The notes under the pieces were generated by a model. It was not told the DNA's origin, made no database searches, and saw only the letters and a program-made list of their open reading frames with translations. From Simmondsia chinensis (Eukaryota; Streptophyta; Magnoliopsida; Caryophyllales; Simmondsiaceae), in contig JAGTTD010000008.1 in the NCBI GenBank assembly GCA_018398585.1, positions 28,077,208 to 28,141,207 on the forward strand: 64,000 nt of DNA, in the 5' to 3' direction. This document shows, piece by piece, positions 45,630 to 57,300 of this stretch (positions are counted from its first letter, which is position 1; every line of letters starts with the position of its first letter). A program made the translations under genes and the position numbers.

Positions 45630-46680
45630 AGGATTGTAACAAAAACTGACCCAATTAGAATTCATTTGAATAGAAATTGTAACAAAGATGGGTGCAATCA
45701 GGGTTGTATGGAACTAAGATAATGAAAATGATCCAATTAAGGTTTAGCTGAATTGTAACGAAACTCGGTTAAGAGAGGGCTGAACTAAATTAAGCTTGTA
45801 ACAAAATTTAGTTCAAATAAGGTTGAACTAAATTGAGATTCTAACCAGAATTAATTCAAGTAGGATCAAATTAAGCGGATATGGTAACGAGAATTAGTTT
45901 AAACAAAGGTTTAATTAAACGTATTGTAATGGAAGTGGTAGGATTAAACTGATATTATAGCGAGAATTAGTTCAAAAAGGGTTGAAAAAAACTGAGATTG
46001 TCACGAGAATTAGTTCAAATAGGGATGAACTAAATTGAGATTATGATGAGAATTGACCCCTATTAGGGTTGAGTTAAACTAAGATGATAATGAAAATTGG
46101 TTAGACTAGAGTTGACGAAAATTAATGCATGTAGGGTTAAAATGAGTAGAGATTGCAACGAAAATTAACCTTTTAGGGTTGAATGGAATTGAGATTGTAG
46201 AAAAAATTGATCCATTTATGGTTGAATTAATCTGGGATTGTAATGAAAATTTGTTCAATTAGGGTTGACGAAAATTAAAATTGTAACAAAGATTGGTTCA
46301 ATTAAAGTTGACGAAAATTAACGCATGTATGGTTTAAATGAGTAGGGATAGCAACGAAAATTAATACTTTAGGTTTGAATGGAATTGAGACTGTAATGAA
46401 AATTAATTAATTTAGGGTTGAATTAAACTAGGATTGTAATGAAAATTTGTTCAATTAGGGTTGATGAAAATTGAAATTGTAACAAAGATTGGTTCTGTTA
46501 GAGTTGATGAAAACCAACCTAAGATAGCAATGGAAATTGACCCATTAAAGTCAAATTAAATAGAGATTGCTACGAAAATTTGCGCAATCAATGTTGAGCT
46601 AAATTGACATTGTGACGAAAATCAACCCTTTAGGGTTGAACTAAATTGAGATTATAACAAAAGTTGACCCCTGTTGGGGT
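45630..46680. repeat. Minisatellite-like array, about 49-bp units with 197-bp higher order
   Basis: About twenty degenerate units of the form TTGTAACGAAAATTAGTTCA + ATTAGGGTTGAA-TAAATTGAGA. A stretch at 46111-46305 repeats at 46308-46505 with better identity: GTTGACGAAAATTAATGCAT and later AACAAAGATTGGTT are 197 bp apart, about four basic units. No coding content. Confidence 0.88.
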
Positions 46681-46689
46681 TTAGTGTAG

Positions 46690-47030
46690 GGGAGAGAGGA
46701 CCACCAGTGGTGGTGGTTGGTATGGGCTATTGGTGGCAACACGGCGGCACTGGAGCAAGGCGAACGACGTGACACAACGAGCCACCGGTTAAGGCGATCT
46801 AGGTGTGGGCGAGCCAAGGTGGGGTGAGCTAGGTTGTGGCGAGCAAGAGGTCGGGCGGGCTAGAATTTTGGGGCGAGCCAGAGGTTGCGGCCAGCCACAG
46901 TGATGTCGGTTACTAGTGGTAGTGGAGGATTAGATAGAGGTGTAGTGGCAAAGGTGGGGTTGGTGTGGTGTGTGGTGATGGAGGTTCATGAGTGGTGAAC
47001 AAGGCAGTCAGAATTCCCAACTCCAGTCAA
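46690..47030. repeat. GGTGG-rich low-complexity stretch
   Basis: G-rich sequence with GGTGGTGGTTGG, GGCGAGCCA and GTGGTG motifs, strongly unlike its AT-rich neighbours. No gene is supported. Confidence 0.7.
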
Positions 47031-47099
47031 AGCTTATCATCTTTTGCTTATTATTTTTGTATTATATATTTATTGTTTTACATTAAGTATCTTGTAACT

Positions 47100-47740
47100 T
47101 TAAATGGATATAACTTTTAATCCGTTGGGAGTTATAGTGCGCCCATATACTAAAACAAAGCCCTCGAAAGGCTCTGCACAACTAATATAATTTCTCATAT
47201 TTTAAACAAAAGGTAGCAAAGAAGTGGTGGGCATTTATCCAACACATTAGTGATTGGAGGCTTATATAAGTCGACTCTAAGAATTAAACAATTATAATCA
47301 TTGAGGAGCTATGAGTCAAATCACCTATCAAAAATGAAACTCTTGAAGATTTCTATATAACTCGACTGATTTCTCGAATTTTCGGATCAAAGAAGGCATA
47401 TAAAAGTGAAGTGGGTGTGAAGTGCGCGTTTTGGTTAGGTAACTTACCTTGCGACTTAAAACAGCCGTAACTTTCAATCCGTAAAGGTTTGCGGATTGAA
47501 TTATATATCAAAATGAATCTGTTAATGAGTTCTAAGACCCATGGAAATTTTTGGAACTTTTGACGAAAGAAAGTATGTGAAAAGTGATCTGGGCGAGGTA
47601 GACTTAGGTAAGGCATATAACTTACCTTACAACTTAAAATAGGAGTAACTTTCAATCCGTGAAGCGTTATGGATCGAATTTTATATCAAACTGAAGCTCT
47701 TAAAGAGTTCTAGGCATATAATTGTTTAAGCGTTTGATCA
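47100..47740. repeat. 178-bp tandem repeat, about four units
   Basis: TAACTTT(C/T)AATCCGT occurs at 47111, 47468 and 47646 (357 = 2 x 178.5, then 178). The unit in between is present but diverged (GAGGAGCTATGAGTCAAATC and ATCAAAAATGAAACTCTTGA at about 47300-47335). A minus-strand frame at 47353-47655 is a by-product. Confidence 0.85.
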
Positions 47741-47954
47741 AAGAAAACTAGAAAAGGGGCATAACATATGTAGCCATATCTCACCTTATCCAATCAAGCC
47801 CCTTTATCAACTTTGCTTAGGTAGGCTTATTTCCATCATAGAGAATATCAAGGAATCCAAAGAAAAGGCCTTGAAACTTGAAAGGGTTGAATTATCTGGC
47901 TATTACAAGAAACATCAAGCTAGGCATGAGCTTATGATCCTTCCCACAGATGGC
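47741..47954 (-). other. Leader and primer-binding site of a minus-strand gypsy element
   Basis: On the minus strand, immediately inside the LTR, the sequence reads TTTTGGCGCCATCTGTGGGA, a primer-binding and leader motif well known from plant gypsy elements, especially the Tat group. The leader runs away to the left and then into the 178-bp repeats. Confidence 0.65.
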
Positions 47955-48445
47955 GCCAAAATGTTTATGATGAATTTGGTCAGTGTGCTTATTTATCATA
48001 TAAAATTTTGGTATGAGACAAGATTCGTAAGGATGAGATAAACTCAAGCACTAGCGACTTGATATTTCTTAGCCTAAGAGGAGTAGAAGGCTTGAACTGT
48101 TATTGCTCCAGAGAGGTGATCGTAAAATACAATAGGAGGGAGAGACGTATGATCTTCCACCTTGGATGAGGCCTGCCATGGAGAGAGAGAAGAGAGTGGT
48201 CTGAGGATGTGTGCCAAGGGAAGGGATGAGGCCCTCCTTTATATAGAACTTTAAGTCGGCTGGGTGTTTGGTTTGGGGGTGCCCTGTTCTAGGCGCTTCG
48301 TTCTTGGGCGCCCAGTAATGGCACCATGTTCTTGAGTGCCCGGTTAAGGGGCGCCCCTTTTTGGCTGTGGGTATTCAGGCGAGTAAATACCGGGCCAGTA
48401 TTATAAATAAGGACAGCTCGACATTCCTATTCTAAAAACTTACTG
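47955..48445 (-). repeat. Probable 5' LTR of a minus-strand gypsy element
   Basis: On the plus strand it starts TGTTTATGATGAATTTGG next to the antisense primer site. On the minus strand a TATA box CTATATAAAGGAGGGCC lies near 48235-48250, followed by the GC-rich GGCGCC-containing part on its upstream side. The outer edge is uncertain, near TGATGTATCCCCCCCACCC at 48443. No partner LTR was found in the window. Confidence 0.6.
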
Positions 48446-49670
48446 ATGTATCCCCCCCACCCACACATGATTGGCAATCATAGCATTGAGTCTTCTATCC
48501 CTATTAATTCGGCGAGCCCGTGTGTGGGGTCGGCCTTGATGAGATGTAGAACTAAACCTTGTACACTGTTTAGCCTATTCAACTTTGATCTTGAATCTTG
48601 CAACCCATCTTCCTTTCATGTTTGCAATTGCCCTGACACCTCTACTCCTAAGTTGGAACTTAACAAAGTCATAAGAAAATTGTGTCCTCACTCTTCTCTT
48701 TTTAGGAACAAATGCGCTGTAGATTGAACGAAAGTCTTGAAAAATGGCTTTGAGCCTTGTATTTTTTGTTCTTTTGCGGAAGACCATCAATGAAAATGGA
48801 GATTCCCTCATTGGAGGTTAGCATTTCAATCACCCCAAGATTAAAGAAGGGAAGCCACACAGGCGGTGATGATGGGTTATGGTGGTGGATCTAGTGGTGC
48901 GAAGGGGTAAGGGCCGTGGGTCTGGTGGTGGGAAGGTGAAGGGTTTTTGACATATACTTAAAGATTGGAATTACAATGAGACATAGATGTTGAATCTGAT
49001 TGTGTTTTAGTGGCTTCCTGAATGCGTTCGCTTCTACATGTCCATGAAAGTGGAATTTCCTACTAAAGAACATCAACTCTTTGCTTTTGAATTTTCGTAG
49101 CATAACATTTTGCCATAATGGATAACTTCCTTACGGCACGACTTTGATTACGGTGCGGCCCCCAACTTATGGAATTTCACTTGTATAAGTTTTTCTTTTA
49201 TTCCTTTCTTTTTGGTCACTTTGTATCCTTGTATACGCGAGAATTGCTCCTCTATTACTTGTTAAAAAACCTATACATTTTCAATTACTAAATGATAGTT
49301 TCATATATGGTTTGATTAATAATTCTGATGTACTATGAAATTTGTTAGGTATATAAACTAACTTATCTGACTGGGAAATTAAAGATATAGTTAAAGTTTA
49401 GTAAATAAATTTACTATCAAATAAGTTAAAATTTCTTACGGTGCATTTGCTTCATCTTTTTCCAGGTAATCTTTTTTCTGGTATCTTTCAATAGGATATG
49501 TTTATTTAAGACCTGTAACTTTTGCAGTGAAATTTTTGGTTATGCAATGTAAAATGACATTTTTTACAAAATAAAGTGCTTGGATATTCAAAAAAGGACA
49601 ATCTATTATGATGAAAATAAATAGCTTCGTAATAAAAATCAACCAATTGTAGTATGCGGTAGCGAAGGTT
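48446..49670. other. No gene recognised
   Basis: Mixed sequence. The C-run at 48450-48460 is a purine tract on the minus strand. Frames at 48446-48727 and 48575-48811 have no recognisable domain. GGTGGTGG stretches occur near 48860-48930. Confidence 0.45.
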
Positions 49671-49679
49671 GTTCATGGT

Positions 49680-50205
49680 TTTGGGGAGGCGTAAATGAGC
49701 CGAGCCTAGAGCTCGGGTTGGAACCGAGCTCTTATTGAGCATTTTAACCCTTCTTTAAACTCGGTTTGATAAGATTTTAGTGCGTTCGATACTCGGCTCA
49801 ACTCGGCTCGGCTCGGCTAGTTATCGAGCCAAGTCCAGCTCGTTATGGAATCGAGTCGAGCTCAATATCAAGCCCAATTGAGTTTAAAACCAAGCCAAGC
49901 TCGCAATCAAGTCAAGCTCGTTAACGAGCCGAGCTTTTTAAGTCATTATTGAGCCATTGTCGAACCATTTTCGAACCAATACCAACTGTTATCGAGCTCA
50001 TTTGGAGCCCCTTAACGAGCCCTTATCAAATTGTTCGTGAATATTGTTGAGCTGAACACCCTCATAGTTGAACTCATTTCATTAAGCTCATTAAGCCTAC
50101 TTGAACTCAGCTCGATAAGCTATCTAACCCTCGTAATGAACACGAACGAGTCCTAATTGATTTTGAACACGAGTAGTCCATCAAAAGTTCATTTCGTTTA
50201 CATCC
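49680..50205. repeat. GAGC/CTCG-rich interspersed repeat, possibly a MITE
   Basis: Dense CGAGC, GAGCC and CTCGGCT motifs (GGCTCGGCTCGGCTAGTTAT at 49804) in a block of about 520 bp. Ends GGGGAGGCGTAAATGAGCC and TCGTTTACATCCC form a loose inverted repeat (GGG..GTAAA.GA). Similar GAGC-rich non-autonomous elements are common in plants; the exact class is not settled, and no clear target-site duplication was found. Confidence 0.5.
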
Positions 50206-51188
50206 CAGTTGGGGTGGTTCTTGGGCTGTTCAGCAACGATAATTGGGTAATAGCACGCTTGAATAGTGCGTGGAATTTGTTCATAAGTTATTAATAAAAA
50301 GATAATGGGGTACGTAGCCTTGTTGGTAAAGGTAGACAGCGGTAGCCAGCCATGGCAGTAGGAGATGGAAATGAAGCACAATGGTAAGCCAAAATTATAG
50401 GCGCCGCAAGCCATGGTTGTGGCAGAATTCAACGGTAGATGGTGGAGTGTACTATGGTGACAGTGACTCATGGTTGTGGATTTGATAGTGGTGACCATGG
50501 TAAGAGGGTGGCCACCAATATGGAAGTTAGCAATGAATCATGACATTAGTTAGTTACTTAATAATGGTAGTATCGGATGGTAAGTATAGCAAACTCTACT
50601 GGTAGAATGGGTAGTGGTAGTGGGTGTTGGTAGCGGTAGAAGTAAAAATTTAAGCCTGATAAAGTTGTATTAAAGCATCTATATATATATATATTGCATC
50701 CTTTTCTTTTAGGCATAAAATAGTTTTTTTCATCATCTCATTTACACTTTAAAACAAATATAAAAAGTTGTTTTAAAACATCTATCTAAATAAGTTATGA
50801 ACAAATACATTTTGCATCTTTTTCTCTTAGGTATAAAATAATTTTTTTGATCTTCTCATTTACACTTTAAAAAAATGTAAGAAAATAATTTTTTTGTCAA
50901 TGGAACATACGCTTTACAGTTTAATTAAAGTTTTTTCACAAATTTTAACCGTTTAAAATTGAACAAACGCACCATAAGAGATAACAAAAATATAAAAACA
51001 TGCAAAAGAAATAAAAAAAAAAAAAAAGAAGAAGAAGGGATATGAGCTGGAGGATGAAGATGACGTAAACAGAAGATCAGAATTGTGTGAATAACCGTCA
51101 CTATTTCGTGGGGTTCGTTAACTGAACTGTTCACTAATATTTTTTTTTTGGACGAGTTCAATAACGTAATCCTTTATTAAATTGGAAG

Positions 51189-51190
<2 letters not shown>
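50206..51190. other. No gene recognised
   Basis: GGTAG-rich sequence (50290-50640) followed by AT-rich sequence with TTTTTCT(C/T)TTAGG(C/T)ATAAAATA at 50703 and 50820, a short direct repeat about 117 bp apart. No coding evidence. Confidence 0.45.

Positions 51191-51250
<60 letters not shown>
51191..51250. repeat. (TA)n(TG)n compound microsatellite
   Basis: About 14 TA units run into about 14 TG units, ending at the left edge of the MITE. Confidence 0.95.
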
Positions 51251-51251
<1 letters not shown>

Positions 51252-51539
51252 GGTTACATTTTTATGAGAGGGTGAGAGCGTAAGAGGGGCGAATCTTGAC
51301 CCTCTATTATACAAGATATGTTAAACATTAAAAAAAAAAAAAAATTTACGGCCCATACCTCTTGCGCAGAAAGAAAGAAGGGGTAAGTGAGAAAAATTAT
51401 TATTATTATTTTTTTTCAATAATCAACAAATCTTGACTGTAAATTATTACTTTTTTTAATGTCCAACAAATCTTGACCGTCCATTATAACAGAGAGTCAG
51501 GATTCACCTCTATCACGCTCTCATAAAAACGTTACCCTA
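51249..51539. mobile_element. Fold-back MITE with long inverted arms
   Basis: Left end TAGGGTTACATTTTTATGAG, right end (reversed) TAGGGTAACGTTTTTATGAG. The arms go on pairing for about 100 bp with substitutions: GAATCTTGACCCTCTATTAT in the left arm against the reversed GTCAGGATTCACC and TCCATTATAAC region in the right. An A-run and a TTATTATTATT stretch form the centre. Flanks TGTGTGTG and TGTATATG agree at six of eight bases, so an 8-bp duplication is possible but unproved in this microsatellite. No coding capacity. Confidence 0.8.
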
Positions 51540-52564
51540 TGTATATGTATGTATGTGTATATATATATAAGGCTTTTGGGTTCATTTATACACACCCCAC
51601 ACAGAGTTAGGGGGCTAGGATAAAAAAGTCAAACCACGAGGGACATTTAAATGCCCAAATAGCAACACGAATCCAAAGGTGGAGGAAGGGCTTCATGGCA
51701 GAATCTGGACATGTGAGCTGATAGACAAGCCAACTCACGAGCCTTTTTTTCGATAATTAGAGAGAAAATTAATGAAACAAAATTGACGCACTTATGAAAG
51801 TGGAGCCTGAGAAAACTTACAAAAGCGACAAAAATAAAAATAAAAAGTGAAATAACTCCTATATCTAAAAGGCAAACTCATGAGCTTTTGTTAAAATATA
51901 AATTGAAATAAAATAATTCAAAAACATCTTGGATAAAACTTTAGACAAAGTCACAAAATAAAATAATTTAAGAATGTCTTGAATTAAACCAAGACAATAA
52001 CCAACAAATGAGTCTTGGATCCAAAATTTTACATAAACATATTAAGACATAAATCAACATTATAAAAGAGATAAAACACTTAGAGACTTTGGATAGACAT
52101 ATCAATTGATCCAAAAGATTAGATGATTTATGTAACATAGAGATCTTACTTAAATAGAAAACATTAAGAAAATGAAAAGCTAAGCCATTAAGCCATCTTA
52201 GAATCCTAAGTAAAGTAAATTAATACAATAATTTTGGGACTAAAGGCCATAATGGGTTGGTTATATGAAGAGGAAGAGAAGAAGTTCTCCCATACTAGCT
52301 ATACTACTAAATGCTAGGGAACATGCCAAATGCCTAGAATATTCTATGTACAAAGTAAAAAATACCAAAGATGAAACACGAAATATATGTAATAATACAA
52401 ATAAAAAATTACTAGTATTCAACACCTTTTGAGGCAACTAAGTCTCAGTTCGCTTTGGCTCGTTTATGTAATTAGGCGGCTTAATTGAGCCAACTTAGAC
52501 GAACCCAACTCAAACCTCTAACGAGGCAAGCAGAACTGGCTCGTGCGCAGGCTTGGCTCATTTG

Positions 52565-52638
<74 letters not shown>

Positions 52639-52686
52639 AAATTATTTAATAAGCAACACAATTTTAAAATAGGAAAAGAATATAAG
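51540..52686. other. No gene recognised
   Basis: AT-rich, with a short TA/TG run at 51540-51570 and a GGCTCG-containing patch at 52440-52560 that recalls the GAGC-rich repeat at 49680. No coding evidence. Confidence 0.45.
52566..52634. repeat. (CATA)n(TA)n microsatellite
   Basis: Six CATA units followed by about 21 TA units. The Tyr/Ile-rich frame across it is a by-product. Confidence 0.95.
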
Positions 52687-52698
52687 TGCATTATTTTA
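52687..52698. repeat. Target-site duplication, left copy, L1-type LINE
   Basis: TGCATTATTTTA here and at 58447-58458, exact over 12 bp. Confidence 0.88.
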
Positions 52699-52850
52699 CT
52701 TGCATCAAACTTAATTGGAAGAATTCAATTGATTTCGTGCCCTCTCGCTAGGGTTTTCTCTGAGGCGTCGTCATACTGCCCTTCTTCCCTGACGAGATCC
52801 TCTTCTCCTTTTCCTCGTCTTTCCCGTGCTCCTTTCTGGCCTAGTATGTC
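52699..52850 (+). other. LINE 5' leader
   Basis: Begins CTTGCATCAAACTTAATTGG and becomes CT-rich (TTCTCCTTTTCCTCG). Plant L1 elements carry an internal promoter here; no motif can be proved. Confidence 0.5.
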
Positions 52851-54306
52851 ATAGATACTAAAGGCAAGCAGGTTGTTGATGAGGGGATTGATTTGTCAAA
52901 AAAACTCATGAAGCTACAACTTGAAGAAGATGAAAAAGGTACCGGTGCCTTGAAGGATTGTGCTCTTCTTGGAAAGGTTATTTCGGACAGGATTTATCGA
53001 TAGGAACGGTTCATACTGTTTTGTGGAAGGCTTGGGCGTTGGGGGATCGAATTCAGATATAGGAGATTGGTGATAATTTATTTATTTTCTGTTCGAAGAT
53101 GCTTTAGATAAACAGAAGATTTTAGATGAGTCCCCATGGTCTATTTAAGATTCGCATTTGGCTCTTAAGGATTGGATTGGGTCGGACTCCATTAAGGAGG
53201 TCAATATTTCTACATCAATATTCTGGGTCCAGGTTCATGGCCTACCCCTGAATTTCATGAATAAGAAGAATGCCCTTAAAATTGCTAGTACGTTTCTAGG
53301 TGTTATAAAATTTGATGAAAGCCTGACTAAATTATCCTTGTCTTGTAAGTTTATTAGAATGAGGGTTTTAATTGAGGTGGGGAAGCCCCTACAAAGAGGA
53401 TTCTAGCTTGAGAGGACCGGTAAGGAGGATATGTGGATTACTGTCAAGTATGAGCAACTACCCGATTTCTATTATATATGTGGCTGCTTGGGACATATAC
53501 GTTCTAGATGCCCCAAATGTGGACTTTGTAGTAGAAAGGAGAATTTTGACAGACTTTTACGAGCTGTGAACTCTAAAAGTGTTTCGTTCACAATTCCATG
53601 AGCCTCTTCAAACGACGATCTCCTGACTGAGGCAGCTGTGCAGTGTATGTCTAGCTAACCAATGTCATTAATCTTACGAGCTGGCTCTGATAGAGAAAAG
53701 GTGATTATTCCATGTGAGGCGTTTGAGGAAAAACAGCTGGCAGATGTAGGGACGTCTTGTGAAAAGACCTGTCGTTCTATTATAACCTCTACGTGCATCA
53801 TACAGGTCGAATGGGTAAGCTCTACATCTGAGGGGTCCGAAACTGCGAGCATGATCAAGCGGGGAACAAAGCGAATAACTTCCGTTTTATATCATCGTGA
53901 AACAAAGAAATGTACTTCAGTTGTCAGTGGAGACTTTGTTAGGTCTGTGCCCATTACGAAGACTCTTGTGCCTTTGAGTGATAGTGATGCCTAGTTTGAG
54001 GGAGTGGGTGGAGCTGTTAATTCAGTTCAATGTGAACCATCTTGTTCTCCTGAGGTAGGGTCTATGGTTGGTAATCGCTTGACTGTTCGGAGGAAGCGGG
54101 GTGAGATACGCAGGTTTACTTGCCCAAAGAGAGCCGCTCGTGCTGGGGTTGACGTTCTAGCTGTGCAGAGTGGTCTCTTGTCGGAGGTATTGGACTCTCC
54201 TCATGATAATATCTCTACTATGGTGACTGATGATGCAGAAGCGGTAGGCTCGAGTGCACAGTATGGGTTTCCGGCGGTTGTCCCGGAGCAACTGCCTTGT
54301 CAATAA
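52850..54306 (+). pseudogene. LINE ORF1 (DUF4283 and zinc knuckle)
   Basis: Would bind element RNA. Decayed DUF4283: CALLGKVISDRIYR near 52960-53005, LWKAWALGDRIQI near 53020, then LALKDWIGSDSIKEVNIST, FWVQVHGLPLNFMN and MRVLIEVGKPL at 53158-53400. In another frame comes WITVKYEQLPDFYYICGCLG and HIRSRCPKC (about 53430-53520), a CCHC knuckle whose first Cys is Tyr. The Ser-rich, basic C-terminal part runs 53660-54306 with a stop at 53992. It ends TAA 54304-54306, overlapping the ORF2 ATG. Confidence 0.82.
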
Positions 54307-57300
54307 TGAGTATCTTATGTTGGAATTATCAGGGCTGTAGCCAAGCCCGGATAGTTTGTGCTCTTAAGGAGCTTGTTAGGCTCTATAGGCCGAATGTGAT
54401 TTTTCTAACGGAGACAAGACAAAAGGATGAGCGTATGGAAAATCTTACTCGTGTTCTTCATTTTGATCATTTGTTTTTTGTGAGTCCCGTGGATACAGGA
54501 GGTGATTTGGCTCTTATGTTGGCGGATAATATTAAACTGAGTGTCTTTGCTTCTTCTGATAGATTCATCTCTGCATGGGTTGAAGGTGTAGGGGCCGGAC
54601 GTCGTTGGTTCCAAATCTTTGTCTATGGGGAGCTAGTTGGGTGCTAAAGAAGGACGTTCTAGGATGGTCTAAGTGATCTGGTTCAGAAAGACCATGTTCC
54701 GTGTGCCATTGCGAGTGACTTTAATGTGTTTGCTGAACTTGCTAATAAGCTTAGTCATTGCCCTCCTTCAATGGCTAATACTCGAATTCTTCACGGTTTC
54801 TATTACTCAAATGGCTTGGTTGAGGTTCAGTCATCCGGATGCCGTTTCTCTTGGTCGAATAAACAAGAAGGGACCCATCACGTTAAAGAGAAAATTGATA
54901 AACTTGCTGTGAATGCTTGTTGGCTGACGATCTTTGAACATTGCATTGTGAAGCTCCTTCCGGCCATCGTGTAGGATCACGCCCCCCTTCTTATTCACCT
55001 TTTCAAGATGACGAAAAAGCCAAAGTTTTGATTCAGAGTTGAAGCTAAATGGTTGCTGAGAGAGGAGTGTGCTACTATAGTTCAGAATGATTGGAATTCG
55101 AATGGCCCTGTGTTAGAAGTGAATGCCCTAGTAGACAAAATGAATAAATGCCGAAATTTGCTGTCAGAGTGGAATAGAAGAGTGAGACAGGATATGGCGG
55201 GTGATACTCGGCGCATCACAGAGAGGCTACAAGCTATGCAGAGTGCTTCCTTCGATCCAAATACCAATGCTGAAGAATGTGCTCTTCAAGCCCAACTTGA
55301 TAAAGTTTGGAAGGAAGAGGAATTGTTTTTGAAGCAGAGATCCAGGATTGACTGGTTACAGGTAGGGAACAGAAACACCAGGTTTTTCCATTGCTCCACA
55401 GTTGTTCGGAGATCTCAGAACCTGGTTAGGAGGCTGAAAATCGAGGCGAGTTAATGGGTTGAAGATGACCGTGAGGTTCAGCACTTGTTGCAGCGATACT
55501 TCAGAGGATTGTTTACTGCTCATGAGAGTTGGGGTCTTGAACCAGTCTTAAATGTTGTCCCGAACCGCTTCTCCATAGACAATAATCTGAGTTTGGAAGC
55601 ACAGGTGATAGATTTGGAGATTAAAACCACTATAGATCAGCTTGGAAGCCTTAAAGCTTTAGGTCTCGACGGTTTTCCAGGTATTTTTTATATGGAGTTT
55701 TGGAGTATGATATGTGGTGATGTGTGTGCTATCGTTAAATCATTTTCTGCCTTGTAAGTACTTCTTGGTGACCTTAATTCCACTAATTTAATCCCGAAAG
55801 TCTCAAATCCGGAAAGTGTTACTCAATTTTGCCTTATAAGTCTTTGCAACTTTTCCTATAAAATCATTTCAAATTAAAACCTCTTCTACCGCATGTCATT
55901 TCATCGGTCCAAACAGCTTTTGTGAAGGGTAGACGAATTCAGGACAATATCATCATTGCCCATGAAATATTCAATGCCTTTAAGTAGAAAAAGTAGGGGA
56001 GGAGGTCCTATATGGCCTTGAAAATTGATCTTAGTAAGGCCTATGACAAGGTTAACTGGGATTTTCATGAAGGGTTTATGATTAAGCTCGGGATAAGCGT
56101 GCCTTTTGTTCAGCGTGTTATGTCCTGTGTGAGGTCAATCTCAGTTAGTCCCGTGGTTAATGGTACATGTCTATCTTCGATCAAACTAGGGAGGGGTTTG
56201 AGGCAGGGCCACCCGCTCTCTCCATATCTTTTCATCATGGTTATGGAGGTACTTTCGATTCTTATTATTAGGGCGGTTGCTAGCTCTCGTGGGCACCTAG
56301 CTCTCGTGGGCACCGATTTTCTATCTCACTACACTCCCCTCTCCTGTCCCACCTTTTCTTCGGGGATGATTGCTTATTTGCGTGTGAGGCTAATCTTGAT
56401 GTGGTCAGGGAGGTAAAAGGGGTCGTTGAAGCCTTTTGTGGGGCTTCAAGACGAAGTGTTGATTTTGATAAATCAATTGCCTTCTTTTCTAGTAATACCC
56501 CACGTGATATGCGTAGAGCTTGTATGGACTTTCTTGGGGTTAAGTCTCTTGATTTGGATGAGAAATATTTGGGGTTACAATTGTTGTGGGGGAGGAATAA
56601 ACAAAGTCTTGTGAGTTTTTTGCTCGATAAAATTAAAAAGAAGGTACAAGCCTAGAGGTCGTCTCTACTATCTCATGCGAGTAGAGAAGTCCTTATTAAA
56701 TCGGTGCTGAGTGCCATTCCCCAATACATATTCCATTGTTTCACAATTCCTTCTTCTATGTGCAAAAAGATCAATGGCTTGATTGCATGATTTTGGTGGA
56801 GGGGTTAGGTTGAGGATTGGAAACACATTTGGGTTGGTATGAACTGGTCGGCTCGGCTCAAAGGGTATGGTGGGATGGGTTTTTGTGATATGGAAGGGGT
56901 TAATACTTCTATGTTAACCAATCAGGTTTGGCGCATGTTAGAAAATCCGAATGCCTTCTAGGTCACAGTTGTGAGAGGTATCTACTTCCCGGATGGTGAC
57001 TTGATGGGTGCTAAGGTGGGACGGCTACCCTCTTGCTTGTGGCGTAGTTGTCTGATTGGGCATGATTTCTTGGCCAAGGGGATGAGATGGAAAATTACTA
57101 ATGGTCAGTCTATTCTTACTTGGGATAAAAGGTGGGTCTCGGAGGGTATTACGCCTCCCACCCAAAGCGAGGCACTGCGTTTGGGCTTAGTTCGAGTGGC
57201 TAACCTCACTGTCCCGGAGATGCGTACCTGGAACTCCTTGGCATTGTTTCAACTTTTAGGGTATCCACCCTTTGCCATTAAACATATTCCGATCTCCAGA

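Noticed and set aside
48446..48811. Frames of 93 and 78 codons on opposite strands
   Set aside because: Neither shows a known domain, a kept partner elsewhere in the window or a promoter; they overlap each other and are likely chance.
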